Shown here piece by piece: positions 1 to 14,800 of a stretch of 64,000 bases of DNA. The number at the start of each line of letters is the position of its first letter. Positions within the stretch are counted from its first letter, which is position 1. A model generated the notes under the pieces. It did not search any database, was not told where the DNA came from, and was given only the letters and a program-made list of their open reading frames with translations. This DNA comes from Vitis vinifera (taxonomy: Eukaryota; Streptophyta; Magnoliopsida; Vitales; Vitaceae): the NCBI RefSeq assembly GCF_030704535.1, contig NC_081822.1:2409001-2473000 (forward strand), read 5' to 3'. Both the position numbers and the translations under genes were made by a program.

Positions 1-630
1 CAATGTTTTTTATTTTTTATTATTTATTTATTTTTTAATTCTAGTTTTTTTCTATATAACTATACCAAAATTTAAATAGCAACTAAGATAAAATTTCAAA
101 CTACATACATATATACATATGTATGTATGTATGTAGTTATTTTTCTAACAAAACAAGTTATACATGACATAATTACAATTTGACTTTTTTTTTTTGGTTA
201 AAAACTTCTAAAAAAAAATAAAATGAATATTATTATATAGGATAATATAAAATATATATATTATAAAAATATTAAATCGATTTTGGGTTAGACTAGGATT
301 GCCCAAACTTGGGTCTAAAACCAACTTGAATTGAGGTTAGGTTAAGGGGGCAAAAAAAATAAAATTCCTCAACCCATGTCCAATATAAATATTAAAAATG
401 ATTGTCAAAGCTTGTTTAAAGGTCAGGTTGGTTTAAGTCAACCCACCTAAATTGCAACCTTAGCAATAATCCCTCTAAAAGAGTTCAAATCTATGCCACA
501 ATAATCAATCACTTTCTTAATAGTTTAGAGAGGGCTCTCAATAGCATACCATATTGTTTCCTAATCACACCTCTAATTGGTAGTTGTCCTAGATTATCCA
601 AAACATACCCATCAGAGTTTAACCTAATCA
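1..630. other. AT-rich intergenic or intronic DNA, no gene seen
   Basis: This stretch is AT-rich with homopolymer runs and a short TATG/CATA-rich palindromic patch near 106-136. No exon with plausible splice sites or family similarity was recognised. It lies on the 3' side of the minus-strand SecA2 gene, whose last exons are not visible, so it may still be inside an intron of that gene. Confidence 0.5.
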
Positions 631-639
631 AACTCATTA

Positions 640-2660
640 GAGGTTTAGTCTATACGGAAACAATTCATTACCTATCCTTTTTTTTTTACTTGTAACCCAT
701 GTGCAAACTGAGTTGTAGAATGTTTTAAGGAGTACTTTGGAAAATTGTGGAGTTGGGTAGAAGCCCAAGAGGAGGAATAGAAATGTATCATATCCTAAAT
801 AGAACCTAAGTTCTTCCATTTATCCTACAAATCCTCACATTCCTCTTTCTCCAAACTATGCATAACTAGGCAAGCCCCACTCACCAAAGTACCACTCTAA
901 GAGTATTCTCAAACCTGCTAAAAGAGATAATCACATATCGTGCCAAAGGCTCAAAGTCACCACATAATGCACAAAAAAAAAAAAAAAAGTGATCAATTGG
1001 ATCTTAACTTCTTCGACGCAAAACATAGAAATTCCAGGTTGAAAGCTTTGAAAGACGTTACTGATGGCAAATTGTTAGTGTTGACTTTATCATTGGCCAC
1101 TAACCATGTAGAAGCCTAAACTTTAGATTTCCAAATGACTCTATCTTGAGAACCTTCATAGCCATTTCACTAAGAGTGCTCTATTCCTCAAACAAATTTT
1201 CCTTGAACTCAACTTTCCTTCCCCTTTTGACTAACTCACTTGGTACCAACTAATGAATGGATCCCTCTTTAGTCCTTCCTTCTCCAACTCCAAAAGAAAG
1301 AATCTATTTGTAGTTTCTCAATCCTAAATGCCACCATAGCTTCTCAATCCTACAAAAAGATTATTTTGCTGCCTTAGGGCAAGAAGACTTTCTTCCAATC
1401 ATCCAATTCTCAATAAATCCTATCAACTACCAGGTCCCAAAACAAAGCAACTCCAATACCTAAATACAAAACGGGTAAATCTAAGACATCACACCCTAGC
1501 AAGGTAGCCAAACTTGTGATATGATCCTAACTCACATTGACACCTAAAAGAGAGTTTTTCTCTAGATTAATCTTAAGACTTGAAATGCATCTACCAACAA
1601 AATGAGTTTAAGACTTTGTATATCTTCTGTTCTAGCGCTTCAAATAAAATACAATATAATCTATGAACTACAAATAGGAAAACTTAGTTCTACTTCTACC
1701 CACTAAAAAAATCCTCTAAGATGCCATGTTGTTTATCTCTTACCAAAGTTTACTCAAAACATCAGCTAGAATGGGAAAAAATAAAGGTGAAAGTGGATCT
1801 TCTTGTCTTAACCCTCTAGAAGCCTTAACCCATTCTTTGGCACAACCATTTTCTAAAACAACCCTTAATCCAATACCTCCATTTGAACCAAAGCCTCTTT
1901 CTTTATTTTTGATAGGAAAACAAGAATATATAGAAGACGCCAATCAAAGAGAGGAGGGCTTAACCCAAGTAGACAAGAGATATAGAAACACCTCAAATGA
2001 GCACACAAAACACCCTCTCACTAAAACTTAACCAATCAATAAAATCTAACAAGAATACAAGATTATCTTGAATATGTTGGTGAGTCCAAAGGAAAAGGGT
2101 ACAAATAAGAGTCTTTTAGTACAAGTAAGATTGAAGTCTTTTCTTTCAAGGGCATGGTCTAAAAAACCTCAATCCATATTATCGTAAGCCTTCTCAAATT
2201 AATCTTGAAAACTATTTGCTCCTCATTTGAGCACTTTTTCTTATCCACTACTTCATTTGCCACTAAAATTGCATCTATATTCCTTCAATAAAAGCTCCTT
2301 AAGAAATATGGATAGTCTCATCAAGAATCCCTCAAATGTGGTGTTACAAAACCTTGGCAATTATCTTATGAAGACTTGTACCAAACTAATGGGTATAAAA
2401 TTTTATATTCTAATAGTTCAACTCCTTTTAGGAACATGAGCTATAAAAGTGGTATCAATACTACTTATCAAAAAAAGAAATAAATAAATAAAAGTGGTAT
2501 CAGTGCTATCATTTAGTAACCAGATCCCAACACTATTGATACAAAACTAGGGGGAAAACATTAAACCCCAGAGCTTTTTCCTTATCAAATTGGAAGACTA
2601 TTTCACAAACTTCCTTTTTTGAGAAGTGAAGATCTGACTAAATAGCCCTCTGTTCAAAAT
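640..2660 (-). mobile_element. Decayed non-LTR retrotransposon (LINE), reverse-transcriptase region
   Basis: Reading the minus strand gives a LINE-type reverse transcriptase broken by many stops. The clearest piece is at 1740-1943, with a block like SRGLRQEDPLSPLFF followed by ADVLSKLW, matching the RGLRQGDPLSP motif of plant L1-like RTs. Around 1590-1480 a further conserved block (LKINLEK...LGVNV...LYLG-like) can be read, and near 2640-2560 an EKAPG-like block precedes it. No intact ORF remains. At about 1905-1920 a T-run followed by GATAGG resembles another LINE tail nested in the same orientation. It lies directly 3' of SecA2 exon 25, so if the missing SecA2 exons lie further left, the relic sits in a SecA2 intron. 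The ends are approximate. Confidence 0.75.
2443..2507 (+). repeat. Minimal retroposon tail with 20-bp target duplication
   Basis: Two copies of a 20-bp sequence (2443-2462 and 2488-2507, two mismatches) flank only 25 bp. Those 25 bp read ACTTATCA followed by an A-rich tail that degrades into TAAATAAATAAA. This is the layout of an extremely 5'-truncated LINE or SINE insertion on the plus strand, with the direct repeats as target-site duplication. It belongs to the same group as the insertions near 4.2, 5.2, 14.0 and 35.3 kb. Confidence 0.6.
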
Positions 2661-2866
2661 TAAAAAGAAACTATGACACATAATAATAAATTGAACTCCT
2701 AATTAGAGAGTAATTATAATATTTAATCAACAAAAGAACAAAAAGAAAAGAAAACTTTCATGAGCATTGTTTTTGCAAGTAATGCATATCAAATGCAACC
2801 AAAGTTGGATAATCCACAAGCACAAGTAATACAAATGGACTTGCTGAAAATCAGGAAGGCACTCAC

Positions 2867-5800
2867 TGGAATACATGTTGGGAACAACTTTCAATGTCAC
2901 CTGTTAAAATCAGTTGCCTAAGGTCATAGACATGCTTTCTTTGCACCTGATAAAAGGGAATCAAACATTTAATTCAAGCTGCTAATGGATGAAAAGTAGT
3001 TTGTTTTCTGAATAAAGTAAATAGTTCAAACAGTCTGGGTTTCAGATATAAAAAAAAATGAAGCTTTTTTTCCAAAAAATTCCAATAAATAAGATATTTA
3101 GAAAAGTCAAACATCAATGGTCTCTCTAACAAGTTCAAGTGCCTCGAATTTAAGGAAGACGTGCTTCAAAACGGTTTTTACTTTGTGCAAATTGAAGGAC
3201 TTTAAAATGCATCAAACTAACCTGAGATGTTTTTAGCATGTTGTCAGAGAGAAACTTCAAATTAGATGAACTTAGCAAGCAACCAAGCACAAATTTATTT
3301 ATAACCCAAAACAAGTAGATGATTGGGTCATCATCATAGTAACTGCGTCAAATCAAGCTTTGTTATTATCAAAAGCATACCTCTAATACTTCATCGAACT
3401 CAACCAAGCTCTTTCTTATGCCAAAGAAGTACTTCTCCGCATTGATTTGAAGGGCCAAGAGCTAACATTTTGCAATGGTTAAAGAGAGTAGTAAGGAGAA
3501 ATTTTTATAAAACACAGATATGTAAAAGGAAAGCAGAAAAGAAATGGTCATCTTGGACATAAGCTTGATCAGCACCTGTTTTACAATTGCATCACCTTCA
3601 ATTGGTATATCTTCATCATTTGTAATCTTTGATATAAGTCTTACAGCCCACTCAGTATCAAAATTAAATTTCTGAAACATCTCATCCTGCAAGCTGTCAC
3701 AAAAATAGATCATGTAAATTTAGTTGAGGCATCTCTCTCACAGGCCTCCCCCCCTTTTGACTGTGTTTTCCTTCTTGAAAAATAACAAAATTAGCCAAAA
3801 GATAGAAGGGAGGAGAAAAAAACAAAGCACAAACCACCACAATGGTAAAGGTATTTGTTGCCAAATGGTCAACAAGAACATGGTTTACAAGCAATTTTAC
3901 AACAATTGGCATTTGGTTTACTGTATTATTGTTTCTTTTTCTTTTGGATAGAAACCCTGTTCATATAGAAAATGTTATCTAACTACCCAACTAAAAACTG
4001 AGAGAAGAACCATTAAAACTAACAGCCTTACTTTCCTATTTAAACTTCCCACCTGGTACCATCTCATAATGAAGTTTATATACTTCACCCATCTCTCTCC
4101 CAAATAAATAAATACCAAAAGCAAAGACTCGTAAACTTTGCTGCTTTAGTCCATTCTCTACCAGATAAAACTGATTCCTCAAAATATAATGTTTTGATTT
4201 TCATTAATTGCAAAAGAGGATGATGAACTATATCTCTGTGTCGTTTCCAATCAAAAAAAAAAAAAAAAGAGGATGATGAACTTCTATCAAAAAAAAGAGG
4301 ATGATGAATTAAGAACTGGGTTTTGAGAAATACACAACATAGAGGTGGCCACTAGCTTAATAAGCATCCGCATGATTGATAGCTACTCAGTATCGTAATT
4401 CGTAACTTCAAATATGATATATACAAATATGATAGCTACTCACTAGCTTAAAACTCTGGTGAGTCACGTTGAGCCACATTGAGCTACACTACTTTTATAT
4501 AAGAAAATTTTTTCCAATGTGATTTCAGAGATAAGTGCTCATCTTACACTCAGCTTAAATGAGATCATTGATCTGAATAGTACCTCACCATAAACCGTGT
4601 TGATCCAGGATCCCCTTGTCTGCCTGCTCTACCACGAAGCTGCAAAAAAGCATTATAACTTAGGGATAAAAGCATACAGAATTGATCAATGATTACCAAA
4701 AAACTCAAGTCTTAGATCAACCGGACTAACATGGTTATAAGTTGACACATCATCTTTACTGATGAAAGCAACAACCTCCATGAGTGCTGACTCAAGGAAG
4801 AGTTTTTTTTTTCTGTTTTTTTTTTTTTTTTTTTTCCAATAGGCAAATGAAGATTATATTAGCCTCCTCAAGGTAGCATTATGTCAACCATTTGGGGGAG
4901 GCTGCACGTATGTTATTTCACCATACCATTCTATCTTATGGTTATACTTTTTGAGTATCTTAACTTCCAAGGAAGAAAAGAAAAATTCAGGATTCTTGTT
5001 TTTAATGATCTCTTTGATGATTCTGGCTGGTTTTATGAAGGGATTAGGGACAAAATAGGTTGGGTTGCATCAAATAATGAAGGCAATATGTGAAAAAGAG
5101 AAGCAGCACAAATTAGCCATAGCAAATTACTAACAACCAACTCTATAAACAGGTTGTGTTGCTTCAAATAATTTTTTTTTTTTTTCTTTGATAGGTGTTG
5201 AGTTGCTTCAAATAACAAAGCCAATATGTGAAAATGAGAAGCGGCACAAATTAATCAAAGCAAATTAAAAAGAATCACGTCTAAACAGGTTGAGTTGCAT
5301 CAAATACTGAAGATGATATGTGAAAATGAAAAGCAGCACAAATTAATCATAGAAACCTACTATGAATCAAATCTAAACAGGTTGAGTCGCACCCAATAAT
5401 AAAGGCAATATGTGAAAATGAGAAGCAGCACAAATCAATCAAAGCAAATTACAAAGAATCACGTCTAAACAGGTTGAGTTGCATCAAATACTGAAGATGA
5501 TATGTGAAAATGAAAAGCAGCACAAATTAATCATAGAAACCTGCTATGAATCAAATCTAAACAGGTTGAGTCGCACCCAAAAATAAAGGCAATATGTGAA
5601 AATGAGAAGCAGCAGAGATTAATTAAAACAAATTACTAAGAATCAAATCTTCAAGGGGTAATACTCAAGAGATGCCATTCCACATATTCCTTCATTTATC
5701 TACTTGTATATTATTATATAATGAGAATCAACCCTTCAGCATTTTCTATTAATATGGCACTGGGCAACGAGAAATTGTAAACAATGCATTGCAGGAAGTT

Positions 5801-8800
5801 GTACCAAACAATTTTTCTTCAAAATACTAAGAAAACATCCAAAAAGGTATATCTATCTAGAAACAGGAGCACCAATGAATGGAAACACCTCTGACAGATT
5901 CAGCAAAATGCTTAGTAGCAGGGAAAACATGATCTCCACATCAAACCAATTGATGTATTGACAAGTCAGCTAAAAAATATGACACGATTGCCTTCAGTAG
6001 ACATGCTTCACTAAAACAAACCTAAAGGAACCTAACAGCACATACAAATCCTGATTAGGCCTGAACTTCAAAGAAGGGATTGATCTACCGAAGGCGGCGT
6101 CCGTGATGAACTTAAGTCTCATTCAACTATAAAATCCTCTATAAAAGGTTTCTTTCCCAACCATTGGATATCTCTGGTTCAGAATATGATAACGCTCCCA
6201 AAGTTGGATATGTTAGATCCCTTGGTTATCACTCAAAGAGCACCCTGATGCTGCTCTGCCTCAATTTCACTCTATTGAGACATTAGCCTTGAGTTTGTCA
6301 CTTTGGATAAGGAGGTTCCCATGTAAGAAAAGTCATCTTGGTTGACTGAGTTGTAGATACCACCCGCATTGTTCTTCACAACAAGGCCTTTTAAGAGTCA
6401 TGAGAGATCCCCATTTCTGGGAAAAGAAAGGTCAAAAGTAAGATTGATGGGGAGCCCTGTCCTCCAACCATCCCCAGCTAAGAATGTTCTGTCATAGCCT
6501 TTCACTAAGACAGTAGTTTTAACATAAGGAGTCAATTTAGGCAGTGCTGTGAAACAAGTTTTCCCTCAAGAGGAGTTATTATTGTTTCATAGGAAAGCTC
6601 TCTTATTAGCAAAGGCAATCTAGTGATCTACAATGACCTTTTACTCGGATTGTCTACTTGAAATATTGAATATGTCATCACTCAAATGGTATATTTAAAA
6701 GGCCCTCAAATATCAAGTCTCTCAAATTTTCCTTTCACCTCTTCATACTCATGCATTTCATGAGGTGTAAATACAGATAATTAGAGCATGTTTAAAACAG
6801 TCAAAAAAAAGAAAACACCCAATAGAAATTTTGGGTTATTTATTTTTGGAAAATTGCTGCCAGAAAACATTAGCAATAAAATAAAATAAAATAATTAAAA
6901 AAAAAAAAGATGTTTCCCTGAAACAATAAATTGATGTTCTTTGCAGGCTTTGGAAACATGTTCTCACAATTTACTTAAAACACCAATACAATTGAAAATG
7001 CAGAAGCTTTTAAATGAGTTGATGATGTTCATAATCCAAGATCTAACTACATAATGTCCTAGGAAGAGTGAAAAAGATCTAGAATAATTATAAGATCAAG
7101 GTTTTAGAGAGAGAAGGATACAAAAACAATTAAAACTCAAAACAATATTTCAAATGATATTTCAAACTTGAAAAGAGGTATAATGCCATTAGAATTCTGA
7201 CCATATATGAAATTCAAGATGGCATTCCCCTAACTGTAAGAAACTTGTAGATATATTAGCAGGACAGATAAAATGAAAAAAAAAAAAAAACTACCACACT
7301 GGATAACAATTAAAAACGGAAGACAGGAGGAAAAAGGATGAGAAAATATCCCTTAACTCCTTGATTTAAAGAAAAGGTTTTGTAAAAAATACTAGGGCAT
7401 AGAATCAACCCATTTTTATGTGCTCCTTTTTCTTATGATTCTCATGACCATTTAATTTATTAAAGGTGTGCACAAATTTTCTCAATCCCACACTTTTAAA
7501 CAAACATGAAACTTAAGCACAAGGTTCAAACAAGAAGCTATAAATCTCTTAAGGCTTAAAGTTGATGGTTTGACGTCAAAAATTACAGGAAAAATATATA
7601 TATATAGATAAGAGGTGAGGTAACAAATTACAGGATATATATGTATGTGTGTGTGTGTGTGCGCGCGCATGCGTGTATGTATGTATAAGAGGTACATAAT
7701 TTCAAAGAACAATGATTCCCAGCATAAGTAAAAACATACTCTGCAAAAGAACTCCCTTCCTAAAAAGCCGGTTCACATATGTATATGGGATCAATTACAT
7801 AGGTTCAATTGCATGAATCTTTTTTCACCATTCATCACAAGAATCCATTTTGACCATTCATGACTACATAGAGACATATCTAACCAAAAATTTTCAGGAC
7901 TCAGTGTTTACAAGATTTGTAATCATACAGTAGAGAGTCAGACTTCCAAGATACACATAAGTTAAAAGGGAAGCTCTTTGGCATTGAAAATTCTGGAACC
8001 AACTATTAAATACATAAGGCTTCTGTATTTAATATACATTTTGAAACAAAATATGACCAAGACAACGGTGCGCTTCAAAAAGGAAATTTAGGAGATAAAA
8101 AACTAGCTAGATAAGCTTAGAATATGATAAATATTTTTTTGCTGTCATTATCATTGATGTGATGATAATGACAACCAAAATGACAGGCTCTGTGCTTTTA
8201 TGCGTGCAAATTAAAGTATTGACAAAGTTCTCTTATAGCTACGAACGATGTTTGTGAAAAAAGAGGTACCAATCTAATAGATCCATAATGAGCTACAGAT
8301 ACAGATTTTACACACTCTGCAGTGCATATGGATTTTGCATTGCAATTAGAACTCATATCATGCTTATCAGATCTGAAGTATTATACCACTGATTCTTACA
8401 CATATACATGCCTTAGATAATAAATGACCTAAATCTCTTCACTACATGCATCAAATGGTTCAGGAGAAGAAAGTGATTCCAATGTGAGATTTCAAACCAT
8501 GGAAGGCCCAGAATGTAACATTAGCAGTAACTTTGCACTTCTACTTAGTTTTAGGTTATTGCTACGTCTGAACTTGTCAGTGCATTCTCACCTGGTTATC
8601 AATCCTTCGAGATTCATGCAAGGATGTGCCAATCACATGAAGCCCCCCAAGCCTTTTCACTTCGGATCCTTCACTCAAGCAGTGTGCTTCACAATCCTTC
8701 AAAACTGATAGATAAGCTAGTGCTATAGTAGGGCCAAGAGGGTACATCTCAGACTGTTCATTAGCAAGCTTCTCTAGCTCTTTCCAATCTATGGACTGAC

Positions 8801-11800
8801 TCATTTCCACAGATTCTGAGATCATAGATTTTGCCTTTTGATATGTCCAGCTCTTACCCTCACCTTTGCTCACATATTTAGCTGTGTAATTTATTTTACA
8901 ATCACAAGATTCTCAAAAAAAATGAATGAAGAAAATTAATTTCACAAATTTATAGTATCTGAAATGAGCTTTCAATAAAAGATGTCGAGAGTAGGGCCAC
9001 TGACCCATTAGGGCTGTCTTAGCTAGCAAAGCAAGTGAAGCAGAACCAATCTTTATCTTTGACAATACCTGCACCAAAAGAATGATCAGAAACTAAATAT
9101 ATTTGTTTTGGCATCAAATAATAACCAAATGTAATCACCTTTTGAGAAGTTGGCTCGCCATCAACTTCAACATTGGGAGCTTCTTGAGTCAAGAATGAAA
9201 GTAAGCTGTCTTCTATAACTTCTTTTGCAAGCATCTTGAATATTACAACCATCAAAGTGTAAAAAAATTGCTTGTATAAGAAAAATTGCCAAAATATTAA
9301 AGCACAAAAGATAATGATGAACTTCTCATATATACATATATATCAAAGGAATGCTCTCTCTCTCTCTCTCTCTCTATACATATATATCAAAGGAATATTC
9401 CAAAGAGAGAAAAATGCAAATTAGTAAAATAATGATTTTATGGTTGGAAACAATATCATCTAACCCTCAAAGCATTACCCAGAAATTGCAAAGGGCACTG
9501 CAATCCATTTGTTTTAAAGCAACTAAAATAAGTCATCCAATAGGTACACCTACTTTTGGATTTCCTCCTAGGATTATGTCAGTGCCTCTGCCAGCCATAT
9601 TTGTAGAAATGGTGATAGCAAATTTCCGCCCTGCTTGAGCAACAATTTCAGCCTCCCTTGCAGCATACTGAAACAACAGAAAAGCAAGATGGTGAAAAGA
9701 ATATATGTGTGTGCACAAACACATAAAGATACTATAAGTAGCATCACAGGGGCATTGCCCCCCTCAAATGTCAAAATGACAAACTAAGTATCATACTATA
9801 AGGTCTTAAAAATTCATATCTTAGTAAACCTTAGGTCGTGCATTGAGGACATTGTGGGGGATTTTTCGTTCCTTCAGCAGATCGGACAAATATTCTGAAT
9901 TCTCAACACTGCATCAGGAAGATGAAAGATCTTAGAGATGGATATGCAGAAACTTTGAACCACGTGAAATATAACCAAACTTGAAATTCTACCATGCATA
10001 AACAAATAAAATAGAGATCATGATTCATACCCCCACAGCTGAGTATTTACCATCTAATTATACCAAAGTCAAGCATGAGTAAAACATATCATAAGAAAAA
10101 ATGGCAGTATGATAAAACCACATTCCTACAAAATAACTAAGTAAAAAACAAAACTGTTTTGAGTTCCATAATTAATATCTTAAATTTTTATTGTTGGGAA
10201 AAGTGATCCGGCATGTATTGTAAACTCATAGTCTTAAACTGGAATCTGGATTGCCATTCTTTAATTTCCTCTATTCCACTTTCCTTCAATTTTGAAATAT
10301 TAAATATAAGATAACTATTATGTTACATTCAGCCTGATGTCACATATAAGAAGCAGAAACTCTAAAACCCGTCACTATGGTACACCCCTACATCACTCAG
10401 CATAATCAAGGTCATCAAAAACCCCTTCATAAGTTCTGAAAGAAATTAAGTGTAGTAGCTTGGGAGGAGTTGATTACTTAGAAAATGCTGAGAGTTTTAA
10501 AAGTCCCAATCATAGCACTTAGCTTTAGGGGACTTCTCATACTGAGCATCATCATATGGTTATGCATTTTCCTTATCATGGATGTTTCCTCTTCATCCAA
10601 CCAACAAAGAAGGCATTAGTAGACCCCAGATATTTCCAAGCTAGCAACCACATGGAGCATTAAGGTGGTTGGACATTTCTGGCTCGACAACAGTCACACT
10701 GTTGGTTCTTGAATGGCATGCTCTCAAGTCTCCACCCCCTAATGCCCCCCCTCTTCAGGTGAGGGCAAGGTGACTCATCATGCAAGGGAAGAGCTTTTGA
10801 TGATCACTAGTGATTCTTAGCTGACAAAAATTAGTTGGGTAAGCACTGTTGAATTTTTCTCAGGAGTAACTATTTAACATGATAATGGCAATAGGCTTCT
10901 TTGATCATTTATCAAAAGAAAGGATAAAAGAAAATAAGTAAGACCGCTACCTCGTAACTGACCCTGAACAGGACAATGATTTACAACAGTGATTGCATGG
11001 ATCAATTTTATCCACAATGATTAGTTTCAGGTGTCAAGAAGGACCAAAATCTTTTTAACATAAAATAATAAGATAAAAATACAGATAAAATCCAACCATT
11101 CATTACTATCAAGTACAAAGAATCAGAATCCTACAGGCTAATCATCAACATACGGCATTATGTCCCTCAGCATGGGCAGGCTGATGGAATCCTTATTGAC
11201 AACAAGGCATTCCTTTGAGCTTTTGGGGTTGAATCTAGCTATGTGTAATTGTGTATGGAGCCATTTTAACCAAATAAAGCTATGAAAGACAAGAAGAGGG
11301 AGGAAAGAGATCTTTCTACTATATTCTTACACAAAAAAGTAATGTCAAGTAAAGAAGATTCCTTAGAAACCATTTTTTTTTCCTTTCTTTCTTTCTTTTT
11401 ATTTCTCCATTTCATAAGATAATAAAAGCAAATCAATTACCCAGTGGAATGATAATTTGTGACAGAAATATGCCTGCATTTTCACTCTATATTCTTTTCT
11501 AATAAATCAGTTTGGCTCTCCAGTCAATTTTATGGTGGATACAGATATGAAGATAGCCGGTCCCTAGGTACTCCCCTAACCTTGAAACCTCTGTAAAAGT
11601 ATGTGTAAGTAAATAAAAGGCATACTATAAATTCTGTGTTATTATTATATGCTATGAGAATGCTATGAATTAAGTTATTCTTGCCCAGCATGTCCAAGAT
11701 AGTGCAACATGAAAAACAAAGTTGATCTCAATGCAGTAACTTTTGTTTATGAAACAAATCTTAGAATGTAATAATATAACACAAATCAAAATAGTCTCAC

Positions 11801-14800
11801 ACAGAAGTCTAGAGAGATTCTGAAGAAATATGAATGACATTAGCAAGTAACTGCCATAGAGTTACCTAGTGGTGCCAACTAAAACAGGACGACCCTGTCT
11901 GAACATGTATTCAACTTCTTCACGAACATTTTCCCACTTTCCACGAGCAGTCTTAGACAAACCCAAAGCAAGTCAAATTGAAAGAAAAAGGTTCTGTTGC
12001 AGGAAGAGGGAAATATTAATCAAAATGGACTATGAAGATTGAATGTCCTACCGCAAAAGCTTGGATGGGTAAATCTTTACGAATATTTGGCAGATTTGGG
12101 GGCACTTCAATAACAGGCATCTGGAACATTTTTAAGAACTCTTTCTCCTGAAACAATGAATGAGAAGATTTTTTCATAAGAATTCAAATTAGAATTAATA
12201 AGGTAGAACAAACATTTATTATAAATAGTTAACCACGATGCCAGAATCCATAACAGTGTTTATACTTCAGTTTTCGCAGTCCCTGTCATCCCTGACAGCT
12301 TCGGATAGAGCTTAAACAGAGATTGATACGTGATTTGTGCCACCACAACCGAATCAGCCTAAAAAGAATATGAAAAATACAGCTTTAAATCAGATAAATA
12401 CAAGTGGATTTCAAAGTAAAATATAAAACAAAATTCAGAAGTATATTGTCAAACATCAAGATGTACCTGAATCTTCAGACCTTCTTTAGCCTCTACAGCC
12501 TGGTGAATCCCCTCAGACCATCTTCGCTTTTCTTCAACTCTCCCAGTCAACTGCAGAAATCTTTTCGGAATTATCATCTTATTACAAAAAAAACAAAAAA
12601 AAAACAAGAATCTTCAAATGTACTTGCCTATGAGAAACAACATCACCATCATCATGTTTATCCAAGACTGTACGAATTATGTTCTAAGCAACAACCAGAT
12701 TGAACACAACTCCAACAAAAATACTCAATTGAAGACAAACATGTTTCAGATAGTGTGTGCTTTAGACAAATCTTTAAGCAGCAAATATTTTTAACTTGGG
12801 ATTACAGAGCTGAAACTACTCAAAGCCACATTTTTTACCTAGGATTTTTCAATGGAAAAATATGGAGGGATTTGCAGTTGTTGATCTACAATAAATTTTT
12901 TCCATGATTTCTCTGCAACTGTATGGTAGAATCAAAACAAAAATCAACTACACATTCTTTTCCTCCTATTTTTTTGTTCAAAGGACATGACAGTGACAAG
13001 CTGCAAGTTACGTGCAATGCTAAGAAATGGCAACCTTGCCATGTCCGCTATCAATGAAGGCCTCTAAACTGTAGAGGGTACAGCTGATCTCCAACCTATA
13101 AAAAAAATGCCTATGATACAAATATGTCTATAATGCAGAATTTCTTCATTATTACTGCTTTAAGAGGCACAAAGAGCTGGATCTATTAGCAATTTTTACT
13201 TTCCAAACACAACCATTTATTTGACTACAAATTACAATGGAAGACCCACCATACGTACAACGTATGTCCACCTTTTTGGTTCCCACTCCCTTTTACGCCT
13301 TGGCTTCAAATGCCACCCCCCACCCCACCAAAAAAAAAAGAAAAAGAAAGAAAGAAGCAAAAGAAGCTTCCACCTCAAGCACCCACTAATACTTCTTAAT
13401 TAATAGATAATACCATCAAATATCACACTGTACAATCAGATGAAGACTTATACTTCATATATGCTTCGACTTTTAGAAAAACCAAAAGGTTGAAGCATTT
13501 GGTGACTTATAATACATGATTTATGTTCCAGTTAAAATAGTTCTGAACATCAATGTTAGAGATTGCAGTCTTTTCATGTGATTCATGTCCAAACTCTCAT
13601 TTTCCATTTTCTTCTAGTAAGAGTTGCATTTGCAACTGAATGATCTATAACCAACACAACTCTAAATTTTGACTATTTGATAGTTCTTGCTCCTTATAAG
13701 TCATAAGACTCATAATTCTACTACTCCAGCTCGATTTCTTCTCTTTAATAAACAATACATCATTTATAAAATTGGATTCAATTGATTTTTTTCTTTCTAG
13801 AGTCTGGCTGGTTTTCCTTCTATTATTACTCTCTGAATCTCTCCAATGTCATTCATTTTTTTTTTTGAAACAAAGATATATTAGATACGGACAAAAAAAA
13901 AACAAGAGAAGGATGAGGGATCCTCCCCACAAAATAAAAGAATCTGATCAGAATATGACTGAAGCTCCTCCACTATTCAAAGGAACTTGTACAAAAATTA
14001 GTCCATTTATGGCTATATATATATATATATTTTTTTTTTTTTGATAAGTCCATTTATGGCTATATATCAAGTCTTATAAAGCGCTTCTCTCATTGTTGTC
14101 CAAACCTTTTAATTTATAGACTAAACGCCAATTAAGTTGAATAACATTGAGTGAGTGCCTCTAAATGTAGTAGTATAAGAGGCTCATAAGGAGGAATAAA
14201 AGTAAAGTAAATCCCACAACATCTCTACCGTCCTCCATTTTTACTCAAAGATCCTAACATTTTTCTCTCACCACACAATCCAAGACAAAGTGGGGCAAGT
14301 GATTTGCCAAAAGGTCTTGCCTCTAACAGAACTTTTCAATCCTCCAAAAAAAAAACTGGTCATCATGTAACATATACTCCTGAGCAAAACTCAATCCATC
14401 CTAGCTAGACTAAATAACTTGTGTCACAACCCCAGAGTTATCGAACAATGTAGAAGTAGATAGTCAATCAACTCTTCAATGTTGTTCATGAATCTCGCTT
14501 ATTTTCTGCTATAAGTGTATCTCCTCGTCTCTTCTAGTTTGGTTGAAAAGTCCTGTAATTTCAAATTTTCCAGATAATCCTTAAATTGTTGGGGGAATCT
14601 GTCATATTCCTTGTGGATTTCTGTATATAGTGTGAATTATCTTCTATTTTAATTTATTAAGAAATAAATTGTCAGAAATCCGCATTATATTACAGTAATC
14701 AGCCAAACCAGATGGTTGGCCAGCTGAACTGTGAGCCAGTTCCTTTTACATGTTGACGAATAATCAGGGTTTTAAAGGATCTACAACAGTCATCCTTTAT

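Noticed and set aside
5057..5655. CRISPR-like repeat array
   Set aside because: Units are contiguous 92-bp tandem repeats without spacers, in a plant nuclear intron.
13845..13999. Longer retroposon tail (T-run plus GAAACAAAGATATATTAG)
   Set aside because: The sequence resembles a LINE 3' end on the minus strand, but no convincing flanking duplication was found.
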